64,000 bases of DNA from Sphingobacterium sp. UBA5670 (lineage in GTDB: Bacteria > Bacteroidota > Bacteroidia > Sphingobacteriales > Sphingobacteriaceae): NCBI RefSeq assembly GCF_002420705.1, contig NZ_DIIM01000003.1:79835-143834 (forward strand), written 5' to 3'. The position numbers were made by a program, and so were the translations under genes. The notes beneath the pieces are model-generated. The model did no database searches and was not told the origin of the DNA. It saw only the letters and a program-made list of their open reading frames with translations. Below, one piece after another: positions 55,079 through 63,982 of the stretch. Each line of letters begins with the position of its first letter. Within the stretch, counting starts at the first letter, position 1.

Positions 55079-55243
55079 ATGAGAGCACAGAATTACATAA
55101 GCAATCTAAAGCTATACTTGAATTATAACTTTTACCACTTATGGCAAAATTTCAAAACTTATTTAAAACATGCTCCCGAAAAAGCCATTGATTTTCCTAT
55201 CGTTCATACCTATTCGAAATTTCGGGGAAAGGATAAAGATTAA
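55079..55243 (+). CDS. 54-residue candidate ORF
   Basis: ATG 55079 to TAA 55241-55243. It reads MRAQNYISNLKLYLNYNFYH then LWQNFKTYLKHAPEKAID, and ends IVHTYSKFRGKDKD. The composition is protein-like, but there is no family, no promoter and no partner gene. It may be the C-terminal remnant of a larger gene. Convergent with the nucleotidyltransferase 49 bases away. Confidence 0.3.
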   Translation: MRAQNYISNLKLYLNYNFYHLWQNFKTYLKHAPEKAIDFPIVHTYSKFRGKDKD

Positions 55244-55292
55244 ATAGCAGCATATCCTCTCTGAATTAAGAAGATATGCGCAAATTATTAGT

Positions 55293-56255
55293 TTAGAAGT
55301 CCAAATAAATACTTTCATCCACCACTTTCTTTTCGATCCACAATCGTTGTGGGTAATGCCCTTCGGAAATCAGCTGTTCAATACTTTGTTGTACTAGCTC
55401 TTTGTCCTCTTTATATGTCACCCCAAACCATTTTGCATCAGTGGGCAATACAGAGAAATCCGCAATTCCTTGTTTTACCATATAATCAGGCAAATCGGGA
55501 ATAAAAAATTCTGCTTTTGAGTTCTCACAGTTCTTTTCTACAAAATCAGGAAACAAGCTACGTGCAATCTCAAATATCTTGGGCGTAAAACCCCAGAAAT
55601 TCATTGATACTCTTGTTTCACTAGGTAATACAGTTTCTGTTTCTTCCTGTGCATATACAATATCTTGGTCTTTTCGGTAAATGTTAGTTCTTTCAGTGAC
55701 ACTCTTCAAATGATTCCTATCATTTACTTCACAAACACCACGCGAGACATAGCCAAAGTCAGACAGGGTATTACCGACTTCAAAACCTACCAGTGCCATC
55801 TGTTGATCATCAGCGCGCTGCGTTAGGAAATCTGCCATCTTCTGAAAGGCATCATAGCCATAGAAGTCGTCCGCATTGATGACACAAAATGGTCTATCCA
55901 CCTCATGCTCGGCGCTCATAACCGCATGACCCGTGCCCCAAGGTTTTTGGCGTTCTATAATTCTATCGATTCCAAACTTTTTTAGGTCAAAATCCTGAAA
56001 AGCATAGGCAACTTCGATCGAATCAGGAAGTTTGGCGCCAACGTTTGATTTCATGGTTTCAAGAAATTCTTCGCGAATAACAAATACGATCTTTCCAAAT
56101 CCTGCACGGATGGCGTCATAAATAGAATAGTCGATTATCTTTTCACCAAATGGGCCGAAGCTTTCCACCTGCTTAGCCGATCCATAACGGCTCGCCATAC
56201 CAGCGGCCAAAATAACTAGAATAGGTTTTTTTATATTCTCAATGCTGTTCTTCAT
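55293..56255 (-). CDS. Sugar-phosphate nucleotidyltransferase (NTP_transferase fold)
   Basis: 320 residues. The N-terminal signature LAAGMASRYGSAKQVESFGP is the nucleotide-binding motif of GlmU/RmlA-type transferases (G-x-x-x-R-x-G-x-x-K), with PWGTGHAVMSA and VINADDFYG (metal-binding Asp) as further core pieces and a C-terminal FGVTYKED segment. It makes an NDP-sugar or related activated intermediate, probably for surface glycans. Its minus-strand orientation and position beside the polysaccharide-export genes fit a role in exopolysaccharide synthesis. The exact sugar cannot be read from the sequence. Confidence 0.88.
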   Translation of the reverse strand: MKNSIENIKKPILVILAAGMASRYGSAKQVESFGPFGEKIIDYSIYDAIRAGFGKIVFVIREEFLETMKSNVGAKLPDSIEVAYAFQDFDLKKFGIDRIIERQKPWGTGHAVMSAEHEVDRPFCVINADDFYGYDAFQKMADFLTQRADDQQMALVGFEVGNTLSDFGYVSRGVCEVNDRNHLKSVTERTNIYRKDQDIVYAQEETETVLPSETRVSMNFWGFTPKIFEIARSLFPDFVEKNCENSKAEFFIPDLPDYMVKQGIADFSVLPTDAKWFGVTYKEDKELVQQSIEQLISEGHYPQRLWIEKKVVDESIYLDF

Positions 56256-56449
56256 TTCTGTTTAAATATGATTTTTATCTTGCATTTGCATCCAACAGCA
56301 ATATTGGTACCAGCTTTATAGTTTTATACATTAATAAATAATGAATTTTTGATAATTATCCTTCCAGATAATGATCATTTTATCGGCATATTGAGAAATA
56401 AAAACTTATATTTGAGTTAAATTTTAATTTGGGAACACAATAAAATTAA

Positions 56450-56768
56450 TTAATTTTGGATGGCATCCATCCAAGCAGATGATAAAAACTCATTTCCAAC
56501 AGTATTAGGATACATTCCATTCGATGTCCAATAAGTTGAAGGTTTATTTTCATTATCGAACATAAAAAATCACCATTTTATCCAATTGAAATAGCGGGCA
56601 CTGTTTTCCCATTATAAATAGTACTTCCATTTACACCGTTTATCCCCTTTTCCCTAGTTGCCCCTTTACCTCCCTGAAGGCCTTTTCGCCTTCAGGGCCG
56701 ATTGCGCCATCTTTTCCACATCTAACGAAAAGCAGCGACATAACAATAAATACAAAAACAGATTTCAT
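56450..56768 (-). pseudogene. Collagen-like lipoprotein relic (truncated copy)
   Basis: From ATG 56768 a lipoprotein-like signal (FIVMSLLFVRC) is followed by Gly-X-Y sequence (GKDGAIGPEGEKG...). A one-base loss in a G/C stretch (about 56690) shifts the frame, and a TAA interrupts the frame after NGKTVPAISIG. The last part (DNENKPSTYW and ...SSAWMDAIQN) is in yet another frame, ending at 56450. It parallels the copy at 56995-57826 with an internal deletion. Confidence 0.65.
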
Positions 56769-56994
56769 TGATCTAATTATCTTAATAATTCAAATAACCA
56801 AGCATTATATATTAATCTCATTGACGTCACTTCTAAATATTTCAATGGCAGCAACTTTAGATAAACCTATATTTTTTGATCTTAACTATAAAGCACAACA
56901 TTAGAAAGAGTAATCTATTATTTTACTCTCAGATATCTACTCGTCTCTTCAATTGTAGCATCTTTCACTTTAAGCTCATCATATTTAAAAGATT

Positions 56995-57826
56995 TTACAA
57001 AATCCATAATGAATTTTTATCAAAGTAGGCACTCCCGTCACCAGATACCTGAAATTTGTATTTAGAACTCACAGTATTAGAAAATATTAATACACTTTCC
57101 ACTTTGACATTAATCATAGAAGTGAGTGCTGCTCCAACGGCTATGTAATCAAAAGTAGTAGATTTATTTCTAGAAGTTCCTCTAAGCTCTTTCCATTGGT
57201 TGAGGCTGACATTTGCATCGAGTCCTCGTGATCCTTCGGATCCAGCAGCATACGTCACATAATATGTAGAATTAACATCCCCTGGAAATATATATTCGCC
57301 TGATGAAGTTGTAAATAAAGCATTTGTATTTACTACATTCTTATTCCAATCTGGCTTGATAATATAAGTTGAACGTTATTTTCATTATCAGATCTTAAAC
57401 TTACTGGACTTCCCCAGCCTAAAGTTGTTTTAGGACCATATATCGTCATATCACGAAGATTAATATAAAAATCTCCACTTTTTCCAACAGCTGTAGTAGG
57501 TCCAGTCGTTCCTGATAAAATAGCAGCACCCGGAGCGCCAGGCGTACCTGCAGGACCTTGCTCTCCCTTCAGGCTAAATGGTTGCCCCCATACCCCGCTG
57601 GACTTTGGACCATATAAATCGCCATTAGACAAATTCAAATAAAAGTCCCCATTAGCTCCTATTGAAACTGCGGGTAAGGTTTTCCCACTGCATATAATAC
57701 TCCCATTTCTTCCATCAATACCTTTACCTCCTTGAGCACCTTTCTCACCTTGGGGTTCGATCGCGCCATCTTTCCCACATCCAGCGAGAAAAAAAACATA
57801 ACTGTAGACAGTAAAATAGATTTAAT
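56995..57826 (-). pseudogene. Collagen-like surface lipoprotein pseudogene
   Basis: Frames from about 57826 to 56995 together encode one protein: lipobox LAGCGKDGAI, Gly-X-Y tracts GEKGAQGGKGIDGRNG and GEQGPAGTPGAPGA, two copies of a GDFY-N...YGP module, then a C-terminal beta domain ending FDKNSLWIL. Three lesions separate it from a working gene: the start codon position reads ATT, an eight-T run in the signal peptide would need nine, and one A is missing in DNEN before the STYIIKP segment (the copy at 56450 has it). It would have been a collagen-like, surface-exposed protein. Confidence 0.7.
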
Positions 57827-58123
57827 GATTTATAATTTTCACCTAAGACAGATAATTATTTCTATAAATTACAAAAAATATCAAATAATAAAAAAAATGA
57901 AAATTAAAAAAACCAATTGTTTCATTTATTTGTTCTTTAACAACAAACGCTTTTTGATAGCTACTGCTTTATGGCCAACGCTCACCCCTTAATAGCAACC
58001 AAAAATTCCGAATAAATAATGCATGATTATCATTTAATTAGTCGAATTTCTCGTGTTGTATTAGACTAGGTCATTTGTCAGGAAGAGAAAGATTTAGTAA
58101 AATAAGTATGGCGAAAAGCAAAA
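57827..58123. other. AT-rich gap before the polysaccharide operon's end
   Basis: Strongly AT-rich with no credible ORF. It holds no promoter consensus that I can support and no repeats. It is followed by the operon terminator. Confidence 0.5.
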
Positions 58124-58149
58124 AGCCCAAATCTTTAACAATCTGGGCT
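58124..58149 (-). terminator. Intrinsic terminator of the Wza-Wzc operon
   Basis: On the minus strand AGCCCA-GAT pairs with ATC-TGGGCT around a short loop, followed by TTTTTGC. The plus-strand arms are 58124-58129 and 58144-58149. It lies 18 bases after the kinase stop codon. Confidence 0.7.
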
Positions 58150-58166
58150 TCTTAGAAAATGTACGG

Positions 58167-60566
58167 CTATTTTATACCAAGCCGATCTTTGACATTCGAC
58201 CAAACAGCGCTAATACCTGTTTTCTTTTTCTTACCTTTATCGCCATAACCATAACCATAGCCATAACCGTAGCCGTAACCGCGTGCAAAGTCCACGTCAT
58301 TTACCACAGCTGCAAGATTTTTCAATTTTCCATCAACATAAAGTTCTCGTGGTACTTGTAGCAATCTTTTATCAAGGAAATTTACCCTGGAAACATAAAG
58401 AGTTAAATCCGCATTGTGAGCAATCAATAATGTATCGGTAACCAAGCTAACCGGGGCCGTATCTACTAAAATATAATCATAATATTCCCTAGCATATTTA
58501 ATAACATCATCAAAATGCCCATTCATTAATAATTCTGCAGGATTGGGCGCTATATAACCAGAATAAATTACATCAAAATCATAATTACCTGGTTTCTTAA
58601 TAATAATATTATTAACGTCCATTTCTGGATTAATTAAAAACTGAGTAATTCCTACATTAGTATGTTGCAAATGCGACAGGCCAAGATAATCCAACACTTT
58701 TGGGCTTCGAATATCCGCACCAATCAAAACAACCCTCTTACCTGACATTGATAAAATCTGAGCTAAATTTGTTGTTACAAATGACTTCCCTTCCCCAGAA
58801 ATCGTGGACGTCACAAAAACAACTTTAGCTGTATCTTTTTTATCAGCACCAAACATAAAATTCATATTTGTACGGAGAATACGAAACGCTTCAGCAAGCG
58901 AGGAGCGATCATTTAGGTGTACAATAGTATCTTCAGCCGTTGGAATTTCACCCAAAACTGGAACCTTCACGATATCTTCAATATCCTTGCGAGAGTGAAT
59001 CTTATTATCCAACAAGAATTTCAGGTACAATATTCCAAATGGTATCGCAAATCCCATCACCAAAGCTCCAAAAAGAACAATGCTCTTTTTAGGGGAAACA
59101 GGCTTACCATTACCATATGCTGCGTCAATTATCTTTAAGTTATCTGGAGTAGCTGCTGCTTTTACTTCACTTTCCTCTCTCTTTTGCAATAATAACAAAT
59201 ATAGAGACTCCACAATTTGCTGTTGCCTAGAGATTTTTTTGAAACCTTGTTCTTGGTTTGGAATGGAACTTATTCGATTTTTGATCTCAGTAGATTTACT
59301 TTGAATACTGCTTAAGGCCAGTTGGGTCACTTTCTGATAATTCTTAAGAGACTGCCGAATATTTCTATCGCTTTCGGAAATGTTCTCATTTAATGCTATA
59401 ACCGCGGGGTTTTGTTCTGATGCAGATTTCAATAAGTCGTCCCTCTCCAAAACTAATTTATTATATCCAGCAATTGCATTGGCTATTGATGCGTCTTGCA
59501 AACCAATATTCGACGGCAGCAACTTTCCCACTTCCTGGCTCTTCAAAAAGTCATTCATATGGTCAACTAATTGTAATTGTGTACGATATTCTAAAACTTT
59601 TTTATCGTTGTCAGATGCATTATTAAGAAAAACACCAGCTTCAGTTGACATATCTACCATGGAGTTAGCTGACTTAAATTCGGCAGCCTGCTCATCGGCA
59701 CCAGATAAATCTTTAGATATCAACATAAGACGTTTATTGATAAAATCAGAAGTCGCCCGAGTCATCCTCAACTTATCATTAGTAAGATCATTATTATAGG
59801 TATCGATAAGAGAATTTAAAATTAATTCAGCTTTTTTTCCTAATGTAGACAACATTGAAAAATTTACGACATACGACTGCAGTTCTTTACTAGGCGATAT
59901 GCTAATTGCAGCTAAATTCATATCTATTGCCCAATCTTTAGGGATTACGTTTATTAAATACTCTGTATCCGCATCTATCTTACTTACACCAGTTCTACGA
60001 AAAATCACATTGTTGTTACCTATTCTTGTGATCTTGTCAAACGTCGTATTAAAATGCTCTCCTGAGGCTTGATTAGTAACTTTCAAAATTCGGCCGTCTT
60101 TAGAATTCACTCGCATTCCTATTAACGTGGTATCCTGATTACCTTGGGGCTCTACAACAAAAGGCATTTCTTTACTGAGAACCTCAGATGAACGAATCTT
60201 ACCTTTTGTAGAATAGATGACATTCAAATGGTGCTGATCGACCACCTTACGCATTAACCTTCGCGAGTAAAGCACTTCAATCTGATCGGTCACGAAAGCC
60301 ATTCTACTTCCACCAAACCCCATGCTACTGCTTAACTCCGCAATACCAGCCAATTCACCAGCAGACGCACTGCGTTCATCCTTTAACAGAATTTTAGCCG
60401 TAGTATTATACGTTTTTTGAGCATATCTTAAATACACTGCAGCAATCCCCAACGTCAATATTATAGTAAGAACAAACCACTTCCAATAAAAAGCATATTG
60501 CTCAAAAAGTTGCCGTAAATTAATTTCCTCTTCCTTATCTTGAAGTTGCATATTTGTTTTTTCCAT
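58167..60566 (-). CDS. Wzc-like polysaccharide co-polymerase and tyrosine kinase
   Basis: 799 residues. N-terminal Wzz domain with two membrane segments (~25-55 and ~505-530), a long periplasmic coiled-coil region (~230-480, NDLTNDKLRMTRATSDFIN...), and a C-terminal BY-kinase with Walker A TISGEGKSFVTTN (Lys594), a Walker A' region VVLIGADIRSPKVLDYL and B motif DYILVDTAP. It controls polysaccharide chain length and, with Wza, export. The C-terminus is a tyrosine cluster GYGYGYGYGYGYG (residues 763-775), an autophosphorylation substrate. No separate Wzb phosphatase is visible here. Confidence 0.92.
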   Translation of the reverse strand: MEKTNMQLQDKEEEINLRQLFEQYAFYWKWFVLTIILTLGIAAVYLRYAQKTYNTTAKILLKDERSASAGELAGIAELSSSMGFGGSRMAFVTDQIEVLYSRRLMRKVVDQHHLNVIYSTKGKIRSSEVLSKEMPFVVEPQGNQDTTLIGMRVNSKDGRILKVTNQASGEHFNTTFDKITRIGNNNVIFRRTGVSKIDADTEYLINVIPKDWAIDMNLAAISISPSKELQSYVVNFSMLSTLGKKAELILNSLIDTYNNDLTNDKLRMTRATSDFINKRLMLISKDLSGADEQAAEFKSANSMVDMSTEAGVFLNNASDNDKKVLEYRTQLQLVDHMNDFLKSQEVGKLLPSNIGLQDASIANAIAGYNKLVLERDDLLKSASEQNPAVIALNENISESDRNIRQSLKNYQKVTQLALSSIQSKSTEIKNRISSIPNQEQGFKKISRQQQIVESLYLLLLQKREESEVKAAATPDNLKIIDAAYGNGKPVSPKKSIVLFGALVMGFAIPFGILYLKFLLDNKIHSRKDIEDIVKVPVLGEIPTAEDTIVHLNDRSSLAEAFRILRTNMNFMFGADKKDTAKVVFVTSTISGEGKSFVTTNLAQILSMSGKRVVLIGADIRSPKVLDYLGLSHLQHTNVGITQFLINPEMDVNNIIIKKPGNYDFDVIYSGYIAPNPAELLMNGHFDDVIKYAREYYDYILVDTAPVSLVTDTLLIAHNADLTLYVSRVNFLDKRLLQVPRELYVDGKLKNLAAVVNDVDFARGYGYGYGYGYGYGDKGKKKKTGISAVWSNVKDRLGIK
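58242..58280 (-). repeat. Gly-Tyr hexanucleotide repeat in the Wzc C-terminus
   Basis: Six tandem hexanucleotide units (GGNTAY-type on the minus strand) encode GYGYGYGYGYGYG. The units differ only at third positions (for example GGTTAT versus GGCTAT and GGTTAC). Repeats like this can gain or lose units by slippage and so change the number of tyrosines. Confidence 0.85.
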
Positions 60567-60572
60567 AAATTA

Positions 60573-61355
60573 TTAACGAGTCAATACTGAAATTACAGTA
60601 ATTAAAAGGCTAGCTATTGATATGATTATATTGGTATTTGCGCCTAATTTTGAATTGTTTATCTGAGCTTTATTAGGTTCGACATAAATAACATCATTCT
60701 GAGCCAAATAATAGTAAGGTGAATTTAATGTATTTTGTTTGGTGAGATCTAAGCGATGCATTGTCTTCTGTCCATCTACTTCTCGAATTAGCATAACCCT
60801 TTCCCTTACCCCTCTAATTGTCAAATCGCCAGCCATACCTAATGCTTCCAATACTGTTACTCTTTCAGTAGGCATAATGAAGGACCCTGGTCGAGCTACC
60901 TCGCCTAAAACTGATATTCTAAAATTATTAAAATTCATATTAACACCAGGATCTTTAATATATTGACTTAAATCAACTCGCAATTTCTCGATTGCTTGTA
61001 CACGAGTCAACCCTGCAACATGAACCTTGCCTAACATCGGAAGAGTTATATCTCCCTGTCCGTCTACGGTATAGGTAGGCCGTAATGCCATATCTACTGA
61101 CTGACTCAGATTATTACTCATCATTGAGCTGACAGGATTAAATGGCGCAGTAACTTTTGGGTCAGCAGCAGTGACTACAACCGTCAAGATATCATTAATT
61201 TGAATCTTAGGCACATACTGTTCATAAAGTGTATTTATCTGAGTAGAATCTTGTTGCAAATAAACCATTTGCTTACGTGAACCACAAGAAATAAACGTCA
61301 TTAACACCGCAATAAACAAGGCTAATGATATACCGTACTTTGGGAGAAATCGCAT
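60573..61355 (-). CDS. Wza-like polysaccharide export lipoprotein
   Basis: 260 residues. Lipoprotein signal ALFIAVLMTFISC (Cys24). Polysaccharide export (Poly_export) domain in the middle (YTVDGQGDITLPMLGKVHVAG) followed by SLBB-type (VLGEVARPGSFIMP, LEALGMAGDLTIRGVRERVML) and a C-terminal membrane helix (ANTNIIISIASLLITVISVL) that would make the outer-membrane helical barrel. It is shorter than E. coli Wza (about 380), as usual in Bacteroidota. Followed six bases later by the kinase, so they form an operon. Confidence 0.93.
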   Translation of the reverse strand: MRFLPKYGISLALFIAVLMTFISCGSRKQMVYLQQDSTQINTLYEQYVPKIQINDILTVVVTAADPKVTAPFNPVSSMMSNNLSQSVDMALRPTYTVDGQGDITLPMLGKVHVAGLTRVQAIEKLRVDLSQYIKDPGVNMNFNNFRISVLGEVARPGSFIMPTERVTVLEALGMAGDLTIRGVRERVMLIREVDGQKTMHRLDLTKQNTLNSPYYYLAQNDVIYVEPNKAQINNSKLGANTNIIISIASLLITVISVLTR

Positions 61356-61658
61356 GCTTAATTTTATATATAATTAATTCGTGAACAAAAATATATTTTT
61401 TTTTTACAAACCATCTGTAAAAACTGACAATTTAAATGGCCTTTAACAAAACTGACTCACAAAAGCAAGATCTATGCCTAAAACTCTTTCGTCAGTCTTT
61501 TTTAGTCGACAAGAATATAAACCATCTAAAAATGAGAGCAATATCTTTCAAATAAAATAAGTCTTATATCAAAATATTTACCCTTCTATTACCATATTTA
61601 ATAATTTTCCTTAAAAAAATTAAAATCACTAATAAGCTGATTCTCAATCAAAATTATC
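61356..61658. other. AT-rich intergenic region between divergent polysaccharide genes
   Basis: No ORF. A minus-strand -7 box TATTTTTG at 61386-61393 may serve the Wza gene; its -33 partner is unclear. The rest is AT-rich leader. Confidence 0.5.
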
Positions 61659-61689
61659 TTTGTGAATCTGTTCAAATTATTTACTTTTG
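61659..61689 (+). promoter_or_regulatory. Promoter (TTTG-N19-TACTTTTG) of the propeller-like lipoprotein gene
   Basis: TTTG at 61659-61662 and TACTTTTG at 61682-61689 with a 19-base spacer are an exact consensus, 25 bases before the ATG at 61715. Transcription would start near 61696. Confidence 0.75.
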
Positions 61690-61714
61690 CTCTTGAAAGT
61701 ATTGTCCTATTCAA

Positions 61715-62791
61715 ATGAAAAGTAAATTTAACAGATTAGTATTAATTGCGCTAATCTTAACAGCAAATTCTTGCACAAAAAAAAATGCAGAAGAACCAGG
61801 TAAGTTGCCACCTAATGTCATTGAAGCAGAACTACAAGACACTATTGGCAGTCCCACGGATACTATAGCATATATTAACCACACACCCAATGCGACAGAA
61901 ATTATAAGGTTTAAAAACTACTTAGGTAATACAGAGAATATACACCCTAAAGTCCTCTATTTTGAAAAGGGATGGAAGGGATATAAATTTTGGATGGCCT
62001 ATACTCCTTACCCAAAAGGAGAAGCAAATAGTGAAAACCCATGTATTGCGGTTAGTCAAGATGGTATCAATTGGATTTTGCCTAAAAATTTTACAGCAAA
62101 TCCCTTAGATGTTTCCTTCGAAAATGGTTATAATAGCGATACTCATTTAGTTTATCGTAAAGATCTTGACATAATAGAATGCTGGTATAGACCATATAAT
62201 ACAAAATTAGCCAAAAATGCTATATATAGGAGAGTATCTAGTGATGGAATGCATTGGCAGGCGAGAGAAACCATTATTGACTTTAACGGAGTACAGATGC
62301 TCAGCCCAGCTATAAATTTTGAAGATAATAAATATAAAATCTGGTACTGTTACGACGGTCAAATTCGATATATTGAATCGCTAGACTCATCGGGGAAAAA
62401 TTGGCCTAAAAATTTCCAAGTAATAAATTCAGATTGGTCAAAGTTTTACCCTTGGCATTTGGATGTTATTAAAACTGAAAAAGGATACGAGATGATTGTG
62501 TGCGCATGGGATCGGTCAATAAAAGGGGCTAATAATAATTCAGCGGATCTTTTCTATTGCTCAACTGATTCAAAACACCAAACAATTGATGATCCACATC
62601 CTATTCTAAAAAGAAGTACAAATAAAAGTGCTTTTGATTTTAGATCAATTTATCGAGCATCTTTTATTAAAGTCAACAACAAATATTATATATACTATTC
62701 GGCTATTTCAGATGACTGGACCAGATCCATGGCACTTTCTTTTGGAAGCGATATCAATAACCTTCATGGTTACGTTAAAAAATCGAAATAA
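61715..62791 (+). CDS. Secreted lipoprotein with a glycosidase-like five-bladed propeller pattern
   Basis: 358 residues. Lipoprotein signal LIALILTANSC (Cys20). The mature part has repeated propeller-like blades: GYKFWMAYTPYPKGE, IAVSQDGINWILP, CWYRPYNTKL, RRVSSDGMHWQAR, KIWYCYDGQI, MIVCAWDRS, KVNNKYYIYYSA, similar to five-bladed GH43/GH32-type folds; catalytic residues are not confirmed. It has a strong promoter and probably belongs to the polysaccharide cluster (binding or modification of the exported glycan, by context). AT-rich. Confidence 0.6.
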   Translation: MKSKFNRLVLIALILTANSCTKKNAEEPGKLPPNVIEAELQDTIGSPTDTIAYINHTPNATEIIRFKNYLGNTENIHPKVLYFEKGWKGYKFWMAYTPYPKGEANSENPCIAVSQDGINWILPKNFTANPLDVSFENGYNSDTHLVYRKDLDIIECWYRPYNTKLAKNAIYRRVSSDGMHWQARETIIDFNGVQMLSPAINFEDNKYKIWYCYDGQIRYIESLDSSGKNWPKNFQVINSDWSKFYPWHLDVIKTEKGYEMIVCAWDRSIKGANNNSADLFYCSTDSKHQTIDDPHPILKRSTNKSAFDFRSIYRASFIKVNNKYYIYYSAISDDWTRSMALSFGSDINNLHGYVKKSK

Positions 62792-62878
62792 AGCAGTGTG
62801 TGGTTTTATCCATCCAAATGGTTTAATTTCGTCCAAATCTTTTAATAAATTATTATATTTGATTTATTAGTAATATTA

Positions 62879-63982
62879 ATGGATAATCAACTCCGCGATA
62901 TTTTTTTTCAGTTATTACGTATCGGCCTTTGGGGACAAGGTAGTTTACCAACCAATACAAAACTGCAAGACAAAGAATGGGCCCAAATGTATGCCTGGGC
63001 CATTCCCCATACGGTAGAAGGAATAATTTATGATAGCTTTGCTTTTCTAAATGAAGATCAACTACCTCCACAATCTTTACGATTGAAGTGGGCTGTACGT
63101 GTAGATCAGATCGAACGCCATAATATTCAGATGAATAAAGTAATAGCTTCTCAATATAAAGCTTTCACACAACTTGGCATACAGCCTATTTTGCAAAAAG
63201 GACAAGGGGTTGCACAATTTTATCTTAATCCTTTACATCGGATCTGTGGTGACATAGATTGGCATTTCGAAGATAATGGTTATTCTGTAGCTCGCAATTA
63301 TATAAAAGATCAAGGTATAATTGTAGAAGATACAAAAAGCTTTAGCTTACATTATAACTATAATAACCAGTTTATTGAACACCATAAACAACTTTTCGAT
63401 CTGCGAAGTCCTCTTATACAACCTTACTTACGTAACATATCTAAGTATTATCGTGAAAGACAGGGTATCTTAAAAATTGAAGATGTCTCTGTAAGGATTT
63501 TAGCTCCCGAGTTACAAGTTTTTCAAGTAAATTCCCATATATTAAAACACTTAATCACCTTTGGAATGGGGTTAAGACAGTTTTGCGACTCTGCAAAGTT
63601 GTATGCTCACTACAGTAATCAAATTGATGGAGAGGCTTTAAAGAAGATCTATCAAAAGACTGGAATTTTAAAATGGACACATTTACTCCACCAGATTCTA
63701 GTAGACTACATTGGACTGTCGAAATCACATCTTCCTTTTGCATACCCTTCTCATACTAACTCGGATTGGATGTTGGAGGAAATTTGGTATGGCGGTAATT
63801 TTGGTTATCACGACGAACGCTATGCTGAAGGAAAAGTAAATAGTACCGTATCGGTGCATCCAGACGGCGCTAAACGGCTTTGGCGAAATTTTAAGCGCTA
63901 CCTTCCCTATGCTCCACAAGAAGCGATCTTTTTTCCCATCATGCATTTCTATTCCAAATTCCTTGGGATAGACAGAGATTAA
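62879..63982 (+). CDS. Uncharacterised nucleotidyltransferase family protein (NTP_transf_5)
   Basis: 367 residues. It matches the NTP_transf_5 pattern: PILQKGQGVAQFYLNPLHR and ICGDIDWHF (metal-binding Asp pair), with helical surroundings and a basic C-terminal region (ERQGILKIEDVSVRI; LIQPYLRNISKYYRE). Members occur in glycan and capsule clusters; the transferred group is unknown. Cytoplasmic. 87 bases after the propeller lipoprotein, possibly its operon. The stop lies 18 bases before the window end. Confidence 0.75.
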   Translation: MDNQLRDIFFQLLRIGLWGQGSLPTNTKLQDKEWAQMYAWAIPHTVEGIIYDSFAFLNEDQLPPQSLRLKWAVRVDQIERHNIQMNKVIASQYKAFTQLGIQPILQKGQGVAQFYLNPLHRICGDIDWHFEDNGYSVARNYIKDQGIIVEDTKSFSLHYNYNNQFIEHHKQLFDLRSPLIQPYLRNISKYYRERQGILKIEDVSVRILAPELQVFQVNSHILKHLITFGMGLRQFCDSAKLYAHYSNQIDGEALKKIYQKTGILKWTHLLHQILVDYIGLSKSHLPFAYPSHTNSDWMLEEIWYGGNFGYHDERYAEGKVNSTVSVHPDGAKRLWRNFKRYLPYAPQEAIFFPIMHFYSKFLGIDRD

